Of a stretch of DNA of 32,168 bases, positions 1-6,799 are shown piece by piece; position 1 is the stretch's first letter, and every line of letters begins with the position of its first letter. The notes below the pieces were generated by a model. The model ran no database searches. It saw only the letters and a list, made by a program, of their open reading frames with translations, and was not told the DNA's origin. The stretch comes from Lutacidiplasma sp049802875 (GTDB lineage: Archaea > Thermoplasmatota > Thermoplasmata > Lutacidiplasmatales > UBA184): contig JBARNH010000027.1 in assembly GCA_049802875.1 (NCBI GenBank), positions 1-32,168 of the forward strand, written 5' to 3'. The position numbers were made by a program, and so were the translations under genes.

Positions 1-906
1 GGCATGGAGCCGCGCCACGTCACGGGCCGCCGGGACCCCGAGATCCCCGAGGGCGTGGAGGGCACAGACGCGGACCCAGTGCGCGGGGTGCTCACTCGCC
101 GCGACGAGGGCCGGGAGCGCGTCCAGCGACCCGATCCGACCGAGCGCCACCAGCACGGCCGGCTTCTCCCACGTCTCGGGCGTCGTCAACCGATCGAGGA
201 GGAGGGGAACGCTCGCCACGTCGCGATGGCGGCCGAGGACGACGGCGGCGGCGACCCGCACTCGACGCGCGGGGTCGCCGAGGAACGTCCGAACCGTCGC
301 CACCGCGTCCGGGTCGCTCCGTCGACCGTACCCGAGCACCGCCTCGCGACGGACCCGGTCGTTCGGGTCGGCGAGCAACGGGGCGAGCGCGCGGGCAGCC
401 TCGTCCGTACCGATCGTTCCGAGCGCCGAGGCGACGACCTGGCGAACCTCGGGGGAAGCGTCGCCGGATCGCGCCGCCAGCGCGGGGATCGACCGTGGGT
501 CGGCGAGCGCACGGAGCGCCCCCGCGGCCCGGGTCCGCACGAGAGCGTCCGCATCCTGCAACGCCCGTTGGAGCGGCTCGAGGTATTCGCTCCGTCCGAT
601 CGCCCCGAGCGCCTCGGCGGCGCTCGCTCGCACTCCCTCGTTGGGGTCGGTGAGGGCGGCTGCGAGGATGCTGCCGGCTCGGGGATCCTTCAGGATCCCG
701 AGGGCGATCGCGGCGGTCTGGCGGAGGCCCGGGGTGGGGTCGCTGAGCGCGACGAGGAGCGGGGTCAGGTCGTCGAGGCGTCCTCGGCGGACGCTCTCGC
801 GGATCTTCGCCGCGCGCCGCGCGGGGGATTCTCGAGGTTCTCGCCGGGTTCGTCGGGGAGCCGCCCGGGAGCGCGTCGTGCGCGAGGGGCGACGGCGGGG
901 AGCCAC
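1..906 (-). CDS. HEAT-repeat (PBS-lyase-like) protein, 3' end outside window
   Basis: The minus strand is open from a GTG at 906 through the window edge, giving at least 302 residues. After a basic N-terminus rich in Arg and Pro (about 35 residues), the protein is a run of HEAT/E-Z type repeats of about 30 residues, for example LRQTAAIALGILKDPRAG, VRASAAEALGA, VRQVVASAL, VRTRAAGALRALADP and VRVAAAVATV-like units. Each has the pattern hydrophobic-R-xxAA-x-ALG-x-hydrophobic-DPR. Such repeats form alpha-solenoids that bind other proteins; no catalytic function can be assigned. The GTG start is supported by a TATA-like TTTTAG box about 26 bases upstream, which fits a leaderless mRNA. That box overlaps the stop codon of the polymerase gene upstream on the same strand. 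The C-terminus lies outside the window, so total length and any extra domain are unknown. Confidence 0.8.
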   Translation of the reverse strand, partial: MAPRRRPSRTTRSRAAPRRTRREPRESPARRAAKIRESVRRGRLDDLTPLLVALSDPTPGLRQTAAIALGILKDPRAGSILAAALTDPNEGVRASAAEALGAIGRSEYLEPLQRALQDADALVRTRAAGALRALADPRSIPALAARSGDASPEVRQVVASALGTIGTDEAARALAPLLADPNDRVRREAVLGYGRRSDPDAVATVRTFLGDPARRVRVAAAVVLGRHRDVASVPLLLDRLTTPETWEKPAVLVALGRIGSLDALPALVAASEHPAHWVRVCALHALGDLGVPAARDVARLHA

Positions 907-928
907 CCCCCTTCGACGCGCTGGGGGG

Positions 929-934
929 CTAAAA
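929..934 (-). promoter_or_regulatory. TATA-like box of the HEAT-repeat gene
   Basis: TTTTAG on the minus strand, centred about 26 bases before the GTG at 906, fits an archaeal leaderless promoter. It coincides with the last codon and stop of the polymerase gene, so the HEAT gene may be transcribed on its own from inside the end of the upstream operon. Confidence 0.45.
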
Positions 935-3265
935 CGTCCCCCCGGTTCCTAGGGGGTCCCCGATCACGGACTGTTCGATCCCCTCGGGGGACCGATACGG
1001 TCCCCGTTCCGGCGGCCGCTCCGCATCCCACCGTTCGAGGAGGGTCGCGCGGTCGACCCCGAGCGGCGCGAGCAGCGTCTCGGCCGCCCGGGCGAGCAGG
1101 TCGAGGTACGCCCCGACGTCGTACGACTCGTCGCCGCGCAGGAGCTCGGCGGCCCGGACCCGGTGGCGGAACGAGCGGCTCCGCCGGTCGAGCACGACGT
1201 ACCGGACGAGCTCGCCCGCCTCCCGGTGCGCTCCCGCCTCCGCGAGCTGACGGATCGCGGCGACCGAGTCGGTGAAGGTGACGAACGCTCCGGGCGCCTG
1301 CCCGATCCGGTGCGCGATGAGCAGTTCGTCGACGGGCCACGCCCCGGTCGCGAGCCGCTCGGCGAACAGGTCGGCCCGGGCGATAGCCCGCGGCAGCAGG
1401 GCCCGGACCCCGTCCGCGTCCCGAGCCGAGCGGAAGAGGGAGAGGACCTCTCCCTCGAACCGGCGCACGAAGGTCGTGGTGTCGTGCCGCCGCCCGCCGA
1501 TCCCGCGGAGTTTGAACTCTCCGTGCTCGTAGAGCCCGTAGTACCGGTTCGGGACCCCGAGCCCGTGCGTCGTCGCCGGCGAGAAGACGATCCACCGGTA
1601 TCGTCCCTCGTACCCGAGCGGCAGGTCGAACCGTTCGCTCATCGCTCGGGCGAACGCCTCCGGATCCGGGGACCGGTCCGGGTCGAGCGGCCGCAACCAG
1701 AGCGAGTCGACGATCCCGTGGAGGACGCGGTAGCCGGCGGTTTCGGCCGCCGGCACCAGGTCGGCGAGGAGCCGACGCGCGTAGGCGTTGATCGCCTCGT
1801 GGCACTCGATCCGCCCGAACCGGGCGTTCCGGTACCCCTGGTAACCGAACGCCGTGACGAGGATCCACTTCAGCATCTTGACCCGGCGTTTGAGCCGCAT
1901 CGCCTCGTCCGGCGGGGTCCCGGGCCGCTTCATCGCGGCCTTGTACGCCATGCGCCGGGCCAGGAGGGGGGCGAGCGTGCGCGGGATGAGGCCGACCCGG
2001 CGGGTGCACGAGCGGTAGCCGAGCCCCGGCGCCCGGATCCGGCTCGCGGGGCAGCATCGGCACTCGAGCGTCTCCGCGGAGAGGTTGTTCCGCACCATGA
2101 TCGACGGGTAGAGGCTCGCGAAATCGAACTCGTCGACCCGGTCGTGGACGCCGACCGGTGGGAGGAAGATCACCCCGCCGCGGTCCGCTTGGACCAGGTG
2201 GTCGCCGCGCCGGAACATCTCGGGACGGTTCTTCTTCCACGGTACGTGGGCGCCGAGGGCGAGCGCGTGGGCCATCTCCATCGCGGTGAAGCAGGTCCCC
2301 GGCGACTGGCGGACGACGGTCGAGAGCGAGAGACGTGAGAGCCGGGCGGCGTCGACGAGCCCGGCGATGTCGGCGTCGTCGAACAGGAACGAGTTCTCCC
2401 GGTCGACGTGAAACCGTCCGGGGACCGGGTAGGCGGCGGAACGGTAGTAGACCTGGCCGTACGATTCGAACGACCGCGCCCCCCGGGACGGGCGGAACGG
2501 GGTCTGCTCTCGGCCGAGCTGGAAGGCGTCGGGGCCGAGACCGCACGCCGCGGCCCGGCGGTACAGCCACGGGAGGTCGAATCCGTCGCCGCCCTGGGTC
2601 AGGATCACATCGGGGTCGCTCCGCGCGAGCTCGTCCACGAGCGCGCGCAGGAGGTCCTCCTCGGCCCCCTCGAGCGTCACGTCCCCGAGCCGGATCGCCC
2701 CGATCCAGCCGTCGGGCGGGGGGATCCGACCCCGGCGCTCTCCCGCGATGTGCACCTCGAGCCGCGCGACCCGCAGCGGCGGGGTCACGTAATCGATCGT
2801 CTCCGCCGGCTCGGTCGCGGTGAGAGCCGCGCCGTGTCCCGCGACCGGGGCGAACGGGTAGAGCGCGTGGCCGAGGTGGTAGAGTTGCGGAGGAACGAGG
2901 TCCACGTCGTAGAGTCGGTACCGCTCGAATCCCCCGAACGCGTCGACCGCCCGGGCGAGCGCGCGGCGCCGAGCGTTGCGCTCGGGGGTCACCGCGAGGA
3001 CCGTGCGGGGTCGGCGGTCGTAGAGCGACGGGGAGAGCACCTGCCGTTCCACTATCGCCACCGACCGGTCGTCCCGGAGGCGACGCTCGAGGTCGCGGAC
3101 CGCGTCGCGCGGGCCGTCGACGAAGAACGGCGGACGGAACTCAACCGCCGTGCGCCGTACCCGGCCCGAGCGACGCTCCTTTTGCCAGAGGACGACCGAG
3201 CGGCCGTCGTCGCTCTCGGTGATGTCGAGGAGCCAGCCGTCCGCGGTCGGGGCCGCCCCGTCCAC
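929..3265 (-). CDS. polB2: Family B DNA polymerase, PolB2 (Dpo2)-like, with altered active-site motifs
   Basis: The 778-residue protein has the normal length of an archaeal family B polymerase. Motif A is intact (DFASLYPSIM, residues 381-390). Motif B is the divergent form KWILVTAFGYQGY (464-476) followed by RNARFGRIECHE. The KxRG-type segment FKLRG is at 584-588. Motif C, normally YxDTDS, reads HGIVDS (516-521), so the first catalytic Asp is replaced and only the second remains. In the exonuclease region the Exo I position reads LEV (169-171) instead of DIE, Exo II keeps GDGFD, and I find no Exo III YxxxD. A Cys cluster (C402, C404, C405, C420) lies between motifs A and B. This pattern matches the archaeal PolB2 branch, described as inactivated or weakly active and linked to damage tolerance. 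The GTG start lies 2 bases after the stop of the upstream small gene, so it is the last gene of a three-gene operon. Confidence 0.88.
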   Translation of the reverse strand: MDGAAPTADGWLLDITESDDGRSVVLWQKERRSGRVRRTAVEFRPPFFVDGPRDAVRDLERRLRDDRSVAIVERQVLSPSLYDRRPRTVLAVTPERNARRRALARAVDAFGGFERYRLYDVDLVPPQLYHLGHALYPFAPVAGHGAALTATEPAETIDYVTPPLRVARLEVHIAGERRGRIPPPDGWIGAIRLGDVTLEGAEEDLLRALVDELARSDPDVILTQGGDGFDLPWLYRRAAACGLGPDAFQLGREQTPFRPSRGARSFESYGQVYYRSAAYPVPGRFHVDRENSFLFDDADIAGLVDAARLSRLSLSTVVRQSPGTCFTAMEMAHALALGAHVPWKKNRPEMFRRGDHLVQADRGGVIFLPPVGVHDRVDEFDFASLYPSIMVRNNLSAETLECRCCPASRIRAPGLGYRSCTRRVGLIPRTLAPLLARRMAYKAAMKRPGTPPDEAMRLKRRVKMLKWILVTAFGYQGYRNARFGRIECHEAINAYARRLLADLVPAAETAGYRVLHGIVDSLWLRPLDPDRSPDPEAFARAMSERFDLPLGYEGRYRWIVFSPATTHGLGVPNRYYGLYEHGEFKLRGIGGRRHDTTTFVRRFEGEVLSLFRSARDADGVRALLPRAIARADLFAERLATGAWPVDELLIAHRIGQAPGAFVTFTDSVAAIRQLAEAGAHREAGELVRYVVLDRRSRSFRHRVRAAELLRGDESYDVGAYLDLLARAAETLLAPLGVDRATLLERWDAERPPERGPYRSPEGIEQSVIGDPLGTGGTF

Positions 3266-3267
3266 GG

Positions 3268-3522
3268 TCAGCGCGCGCTCGGTCGACCCGCCGGCTCGGT
3301 CGGAAGCCTCCGGGCGAGGTCGAGGAGGACGGACAAGAGGATCGACTCGAGCAGGTCAGGGCTCCCGACGTACGTCGCCTGGGCCGCGTAGCGGCGGGCC
3401 CCGGTACGGAGCGTCTCGAACGCCGCACGTTCCTCGGGGGTCGTGAGGAGTCGCGCGAATTCGTCCCAGCGTTTCATCCGTTCTTCGAGTGCCTGGCGGT
3501 ACGTCGGGGCGGTGCGCCCCAT
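3268..3522 (-). CDS. Small helical protein of the PolB2 cassette
   Basis: This 84-residue protein has no family I can name. It looks entirely alpha-helical and charged, with an amphipathic first half (YRQALEERMKRWDEFARLL) and a more hydrophobic helix near residues 57-71 (LLESILLSVLLDLARRL). The start is fixed by a near-perfect Shine-Dalgarno (GGAGGTGAT) just before the ATG at 3522. This matters because the gene begins inside the 3' end of the upstream RecA-like gene, with a 49-base overlap in another frame. It ends 2 bases before polB2. The tight packing implies coupled translation and a shared role, possibly as an adaptor between the RecA-like protein and the polymerase; that role is inference. 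Confidence 0.78.
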   Translation of the reverse strand: MGRTAPTYRQALEERMKRWDEFARLLTTPEERAAFETLRTGARRYAAQATYVGSPDLLESILLSVLLDLARRLPTEPAGRPSAR

Positions 3523-4352
3523 GCGATCACCTCCTCGGCGGAGCCTCCGCCGAACTCCTCCATCCCCCGCTGCCCTCCGGCGCGGGGAACGATCGCAAGA
3601 CGGGCGTCGTCGCGCAGTGCGCGCAACTTGAGCGTGCCCGGCCTCCGTACGAACGAGACGAGGTCGCACCAACGCGGCCCCTCGTTGGTGAGGCCGGGGA
3701 ACCGGTCGAGGCCGCCGGGGTCGAGCGTGAGGAGGAGTGGTGCGTGCACCACGTCCGCGAGCGCGCGCAGCGTCCGCGCCACGTGACGGAGAAGGGCCGC
3801 GCGTTCGTCGTCGGGGACCTCGTCCGCCGCGAAGAGGGCCGGGAGGTCGTGGGCGACGAGGAGGGTAGGAGGATGCCGTCGGGCCTCCGCGGCCCACCCG
3901 TCGACCAGCGCGACCATCTGGTAGGCGGTGAACGCCCGGGCAAGCCGGATCCTCCGGAGCGTCTCGGTCGCGTCGACCCCGAGCGACCGACCGAGCTCAC
4001 CGACGCGGTACGGATGGAACCGGTTCGCGCCCTCGAGGAGCGAGACCCGACCGCGCGCGAGCGCGCTCCCGGCGTAGAGGAGCTCGAGGATCGGCTCGAC
4101 GGCGACCCGGGCGCCGGTCCAGAGGGTCACCTCTCCCGGAGCGAACCGGCGGGCGAGCCACGGGAAGAGCGCGGGGTCGGACGGGAGGAGGGACGCGGCG
4201 CGGGGTCGGCGGGAGCGCGGAGCGAAGCGGATCGGGGCGACCGCCGACTCCGGTACCGTTCGGGGGATCGACGGTTCCTCGAACGGGATCGGGTCGAGGA
4301 GTTCCCCTTCGTCTGGGGCGAGCACCGGCTCGATGTCGAACGCGTCGTTCAT
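3474..4352 (-). CDS. RecA/RadA-superfamily protein lacking the Walker A motif
   Basis: The 292-residue protein has an acidic, probably disordered N-terminus (1-55) and then a RecA-like core. The segment ARAFTAYQMVALVDGW (138-153) resembles the conserved RadA/Rad51 stretch ARAFNSNHQ, and PTLLVAHDLPALF (162-174) sits at the Walker B position. The expected P-loop at about 73-85 reads PGEVTLWTGARVAVEP with no GKT/S, so ATP binding is unlikely. I therefore read it as an inactivated RadA paralogue. It is the first gene of an operon with the 84-aa protein and the PolB2-like polymerase. As I recall, PolB2 genes in other archaea also travel with a RecA-like gene, which supports a functional link. The ATG at 4352 is the only start that keeps the N-terminus without running into the upstream promoter region. 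Confidence 0.75.
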   Translation of the reverse strand: MNDAFDIEPVLAPDEGELLDPIPFEEPSIPRTVPESAVAPIRFAPRSRRPRAASLLPSDPALFPWLARRFAPGEVTLWTGARVAVEPILELLYAGSALARGRVSLLEGANRFHPYRVGELGRSLGVDATETLRRIRLARAFTAYQMVALVDGWAAEARRHPPTLLVAHDLPALFAADEVPDDERAALLRHVARTLRALADVVHAPLLLTLDPGGLDRFPGLTNEGPRWCDLVSFVRRPGTLKLRALRDDARLAIVPRAGGQRGMEEFGGGSAEEVIAWGAPPRRTARHSKNG

Positions 4353-4469
4353 CGATAGGCACCGGCCCTGTCGAGGGGGCGGACCGCTCTAAAGCGGCGG
4401 CTCGGGAGGCGTTGAAACGGGTCCGGGAACGGGGCGTTCCCGGGCGTTGCGAGCCCTACTGTCGGGTCT

Positions 4470-5237
4470 CTAGGAATCGAGGCGCACGCTCCCCGGAGGT
4501 GGCGGGAGACCAAGCTGCTCGGCGAGCGAGCGACCGTTCGTCGCCGCGTCGCCGCGGAAGTGATTGTTGAAGAATCCGTAGACCATGGTGGCGGTCTCGG
4601 CGAGCGAGAGGACGCGCGGTACCCAGGCGGCGATCTCCTCGGCCGAGTACGTGTAGTCGTACCACGTCGGGTCCCCGTGCCCGTGCCAGCGAACGTAGGC
4701 GAACGGCGCGGTGACCCGAAGCTCGACAGGGAGATGCGGCCCGTCGACGATCACGTAGGCGAGGCCGAACTCCTCCAGGAGCGCATACGATTCGGGGACG
4801 AGCCACGACCGCTCGCGAAACTCTACCGCAACCGGAAGGTCGCGCGGCAGCGAGGAGTAGAATGTGCGCACCGTGCCCGAGTCGAACGGCAGTGACGGCG
4901 GGAGTTGCAGCAACGTGGCGACCAACTTCCCCGCGTCGCGGATAGGTTTCATCACTGCCAGGAACCGGCCGAGCTCCTCGTCCGTACCGACGAGACGCAG
5001 GTCGTGCGTGATCGTCTGCGGGAACTTCGCTGCGAACCGGAATTTCGCGGGAGTCCGTCGGACCCACGACGCCGCCACCGACGGGGGCGGGAGACGATAG
5101 AACGTCGAGTTGACTTCGACGATCGGGAACAGGCTCGCGTAGTACCGCAGCTTGTCGGATGCGCCGTGCGGTGGATAGACCCGACCGACCCACTCGGGGT
5201 AGTCCCAACCGCTCGTGCCGAGAAGAACCGCGCCCAC
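4470..5237 (-). CDS. DUF72 (YecE-like) family protein
   Basis: Recognised by DUF72 signatures in order: GTSGWDYPEW near the N-terminus, IVEVNSTFYRLP, FRFAAKFPQTITHD, LLQLPPSLPFD, VAVEFRERSW, YVRWHGHG and MVYGFFNNHFRGDAATNG at the C-terminus. The family adopts a TIM-barrel-like fold; its biochemical role is not established. I chose the GTG at 5237 (255 aa, the usual family length) instead of the upstream start at 5348, because the extra 37 residues match nothing in the family. A TTAA-containing TATA-like box at about 5270-5273 lies inside that extension, 34 bases before the GTG. The gene stands alone, divergent from the membrane protein at 5392. Confidence 0.88.
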   Translation of the reverse strand: MGAVLLGTSGWDYPEWVGRVYPPHGASDKLRYYASLFPIVEVNSTFYRLPPPSVAASWVRRTPAKFRFAAKFPQTITHDLRLVGTDEELGRFLAVMKPIRDAGKLVATLLQLPPSLPFDSGTVRTFYSSLPRDLPVAVEFRERSWLVPESYALLEEFGLAYVIVDGPHLPVELRVTAPFAYVRWHGHGDPTWYDYTYSAEEIAAWVPRVLSLAETATMVYGFFNNHFRGDAATNGRSLAEQLGLPPPPGSVRLDS

Positions 5238-5327
5238 AGACCCGCCGACTACTGGAGGAGTCGCGGGCGTTAAGTCCTGCCTTGCGGGTGGAAGGTGATT
5301 ATCGTCCGAGAGAACGACGATGGGTCT

Positions 5328-5336
5328 AGATATACC
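5328..5336 (+). promoter_or_regulatory. TATA box and SD region of the four-helix membrane protein gene
   Basis: AGATATACC on the plus strand is the clearest TATA-like element in the gap between the divergent genes. A transcript starting about 25 bases later would carry a leader of about 30 bases containing an AGGAG Shine-Dalgarno at 5378-5382, 9 bases before the GTG at 5392. This gene therefore appears to use an SD leader, unlike many leaderless genes nearby. Confidence 0.5.
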
Positions 5337-5391
5337 GTCGTTGCACACTCCCGCCCCCTAAGGACCTGTCCGTCCCCAGGAGCAGCGAACG

Positions 5392-5892
5392 GTGAGCGAG
5401 AAACGCATGGCCGCGTTCGGCGTCTTGTTGCTGGTGGACTTTGTACTGTCGGCCGTGATGCTTGTGACCGACAAGAACCTCCAGACAGATTTCGGGTTTC
5501 ATTCGGCGTACTATCTGCATTGGTACGGGGTGCTCGCCATGGCGATCGTGGACCTCGTGGTCGCGCTCGCGCTCCTCGTTTCGTCGTCCCCCTCGGTTGC
5601 CCAACAGATGTCGAGTTCGGTTCGAAGGATCGGCGTGATCGCTGCGCTGGTCTGGACGATCGTCGCCATCGTCGTGAGCGTAGGGATCGTCACCACGTGG
5701 TCGCAGGTCGGGTTCGCGAACATGAGTCAGTTCGAGCAGTATCTCTTCGGCGTCACCCCGTACCCCGGGGCGCTCTACTACATCCCGTGGCTGTACGACC
5801 TGTTGCTGGCCGCCTACATCGTGACGGCGGTGGTCGGCGCTCTGGCAATCCGACGAGCACCCACGCCTCCGGCAACGGCGCCGGCCTCCTAG
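5392..5892 (+). CDS. Four-helix integral membrane protein of unknown function
   Basis: The 166-residue protein has four clear hydrophobic helices at about residues 7-26, 43-63, 79-101 and 131-153. A short Ala/Pro-rich tail follows. The loop between helices 3 and 4 is aromatic and polar (FANMSQFEQYLFGVTPYPG) and probably lies outside the membrane. There are no cysteines, conserved acidic pairs or transport motifs that suggest a function, and I do not recognise the family. The GTG start is supported by AGGAG 9 bases upstream and a TATA box further up. It is monocistronic as far as can be seen. Confidence 0.75.
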   Translation: MSEKRMAAFGVLLLVDFVLSAVMLVTDKNLQTDFGFHSAYYLHWYGVLAMAIVDLVVALALLVSSSPSVAQQMSSSVRRIGVIAALVWTIVAIVVSVGIVTTWSQVGFANMSQFEQYLFGVTPYPGALYYIPWLYDLLLAAYIVTAVVGALAIRRAPTPPATAPAS

Positions 5893-6077
5893 GAGACCGC
5901 TAGTCCTACGCTTCGGTCGGGGCGGACATCGAGACCTCGGCGAGGGCCGCAGACCGCTTCGTCGATTGTACGGTCGTCGTGCTCGGCCGCCCCGCCTCAA
6001 AGGGCGGCTCCAACCGATGTTGCGTTCACGGGGGAATCGATAAGAGGCTCCCCACTCCGTTGACGGTCGGGTACAGG
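5893..6077. other. Non-coding gap with a 7-bp hairpin
   Basis: I see no convincing gene here. A GCCGCCC/GGGCGGC inverted repeat (5986-5992 and 6002-6008, 9-base loop) could be a weak end signal for the membrane-protein transcript, but no T-tract follows it. An A/T-rich GATAAGA stretch at about 6039-6045 may be part of the ferredoxin promoter. Confidence 0.3.
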
Positions 6078-6356
6078 ATGGTCCAAGTCGACATCGATAT
6101 CGCCAAGTGCACCGGCTGTGCCCACTGCCGGGATGTTTGCCCGGTGAACGTATTCGAGCTCCGACCGCGGAATGAGATCCCCGACGTCGTGGACGACCCG
6201 GAGATCGCGGCGAAGTTCCAGTTCCGTGGAGAGAAATCCCTCGCCGTGCGCGGCCCGGAATGTATCGTCTGCGAGGCGTGCCTGTTCGAATGCGAAGGGG
6301 AATGCATCCTAATCACCGACGACGAGAACCACGTGCACCAGTCGACGTACAAGTAG
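6078..6356 (+). CDS. Dicluster 4Fe-4S ferredoxin
   Basis: The 92-residue protein is a small cytoplasmic electron carrier with two [4Fe-4S] motifs. Cluster I is C11-x2-C14-x2-C17-x3-C21-P. Cluster II is C62-x2-C65-x2-C68-x3-C72, followed by Glu instead of the usual Pro and an extra Cys at 76. About 40 residues separate the motifs, longer than in clostridial-type ferredoxins. This resembles archaeal ferredoxins with a central insertion, although here it lies between the clusters. The ATG at 6078 begins directly before the first beta strand (MVQVDIDIAKC). An in-frame ATG at 5979 would add 33 residues unlike any ferredoxin, so I reject it. Its redox partner is not encoded nearby. Confidence 0.88.
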   Translation: MVQVDIDIAKCTGCAHCRDVCPVNVFELRPRNEIPDVVDDPEIAAKFQFRGEKSLAVRGPECIVCEACLFECEGECILITDDENHVHQSTYK

Positions 6357-6416
6357 CGCCTCGACCGCCTCGGAACGGGGCCTTCCGACACGAATTCCCC
6401 CCTTCCCGGGGCAGGC

Positions 6417-6425
6417 GTTAAATAG
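6417..6425 (+). promoter_or_regulatory. TATA box of the ATP synthase plus-strand operon
   Basis: GTTAAATAGG is centred about 28 bases before the GTG of atpF. It is one of the best TATA matches in the window and places transcription initiation at or next to the start codon, so the operon mRNA is probably leaderless. Confidence 0.65.
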
Positions 6426-6448
6426 GCCGCGGCCCCGCCGATGACGCC

Positions 6449-6787
6449 GTGCCCGAAACGCCGATCGAAGGAGGGCGCACCGTAGTACTAGGCGAGCGGG
6501 AGCTCGCTATCGGCTTCCGCCTGATCGGCCTCAAGGACGTCATCGACGTGACCCCCGAGACGTCGGTTTCGGAGTTCCAGCGGGTGATGAACGACGGGGG
6601 CTACAATCTCGTGATCGCGAGCCAATCGATCCGTGCCCGCCTTTCCGACGCGCAACGGACCCACGCCGACGCGTCACTCCGACCCCTCGTCGTCTTCGTG
6701 CCCACCCCTACGGGCGAGTTCGAGGTCGAAAGCATCAACGCGCTGGCGAAGCGCGTCCTGGGCGTCACCCTCGCCGTTCCCGGTTAG
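6449..6787 (+). CDS. atpF: A-type ATP synthase subunit F
   Basis: The 112-residue protein matches the small Rossmann-like F subunit of the A/V-ATPase central stalk. It has a TVVLGERELAIGFRLIGL N-terminus, the segment GYNLVIASQSI, and a C-terminal SINALAKRVLG helix that inserts into the A3B3 head. Subunit F couples rotation to catalysis. The GTG start is preceded by a TATA box at leaderless distance. It is the first gene of the operon and is followed 12 bases later by atpA, whose SD (GGAGG) lies in the gap. Confidence 0.88.
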   Translation: MPETPIEGGRTVVLGERELAIGFRLIGLKDVIDVTPETSVSEFQRVMNDGGYNLVIASQSIRARLSDAQRTHADASLRPLVVFVPTPTGEFEVESINALAKRVLGVTLAVPG

Positions 6788-6799
6788 CGGAGGAAATCG

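Noticed and set aside
4..1275. 423-codon plus-strand frame at the window start
   Set aside because: It lies opposite the HEAT-repeat gene and polB2, is Arg/Gly rich without motifs, and has no promoter signal.
5986..6008. Terminator hairpin after the four-helix membrane protein
   Set aside because: The 7-bp stem is perfect but there is no T-tract, and such stems are common by chance at this GC content; kept only as a note in the gap entry.
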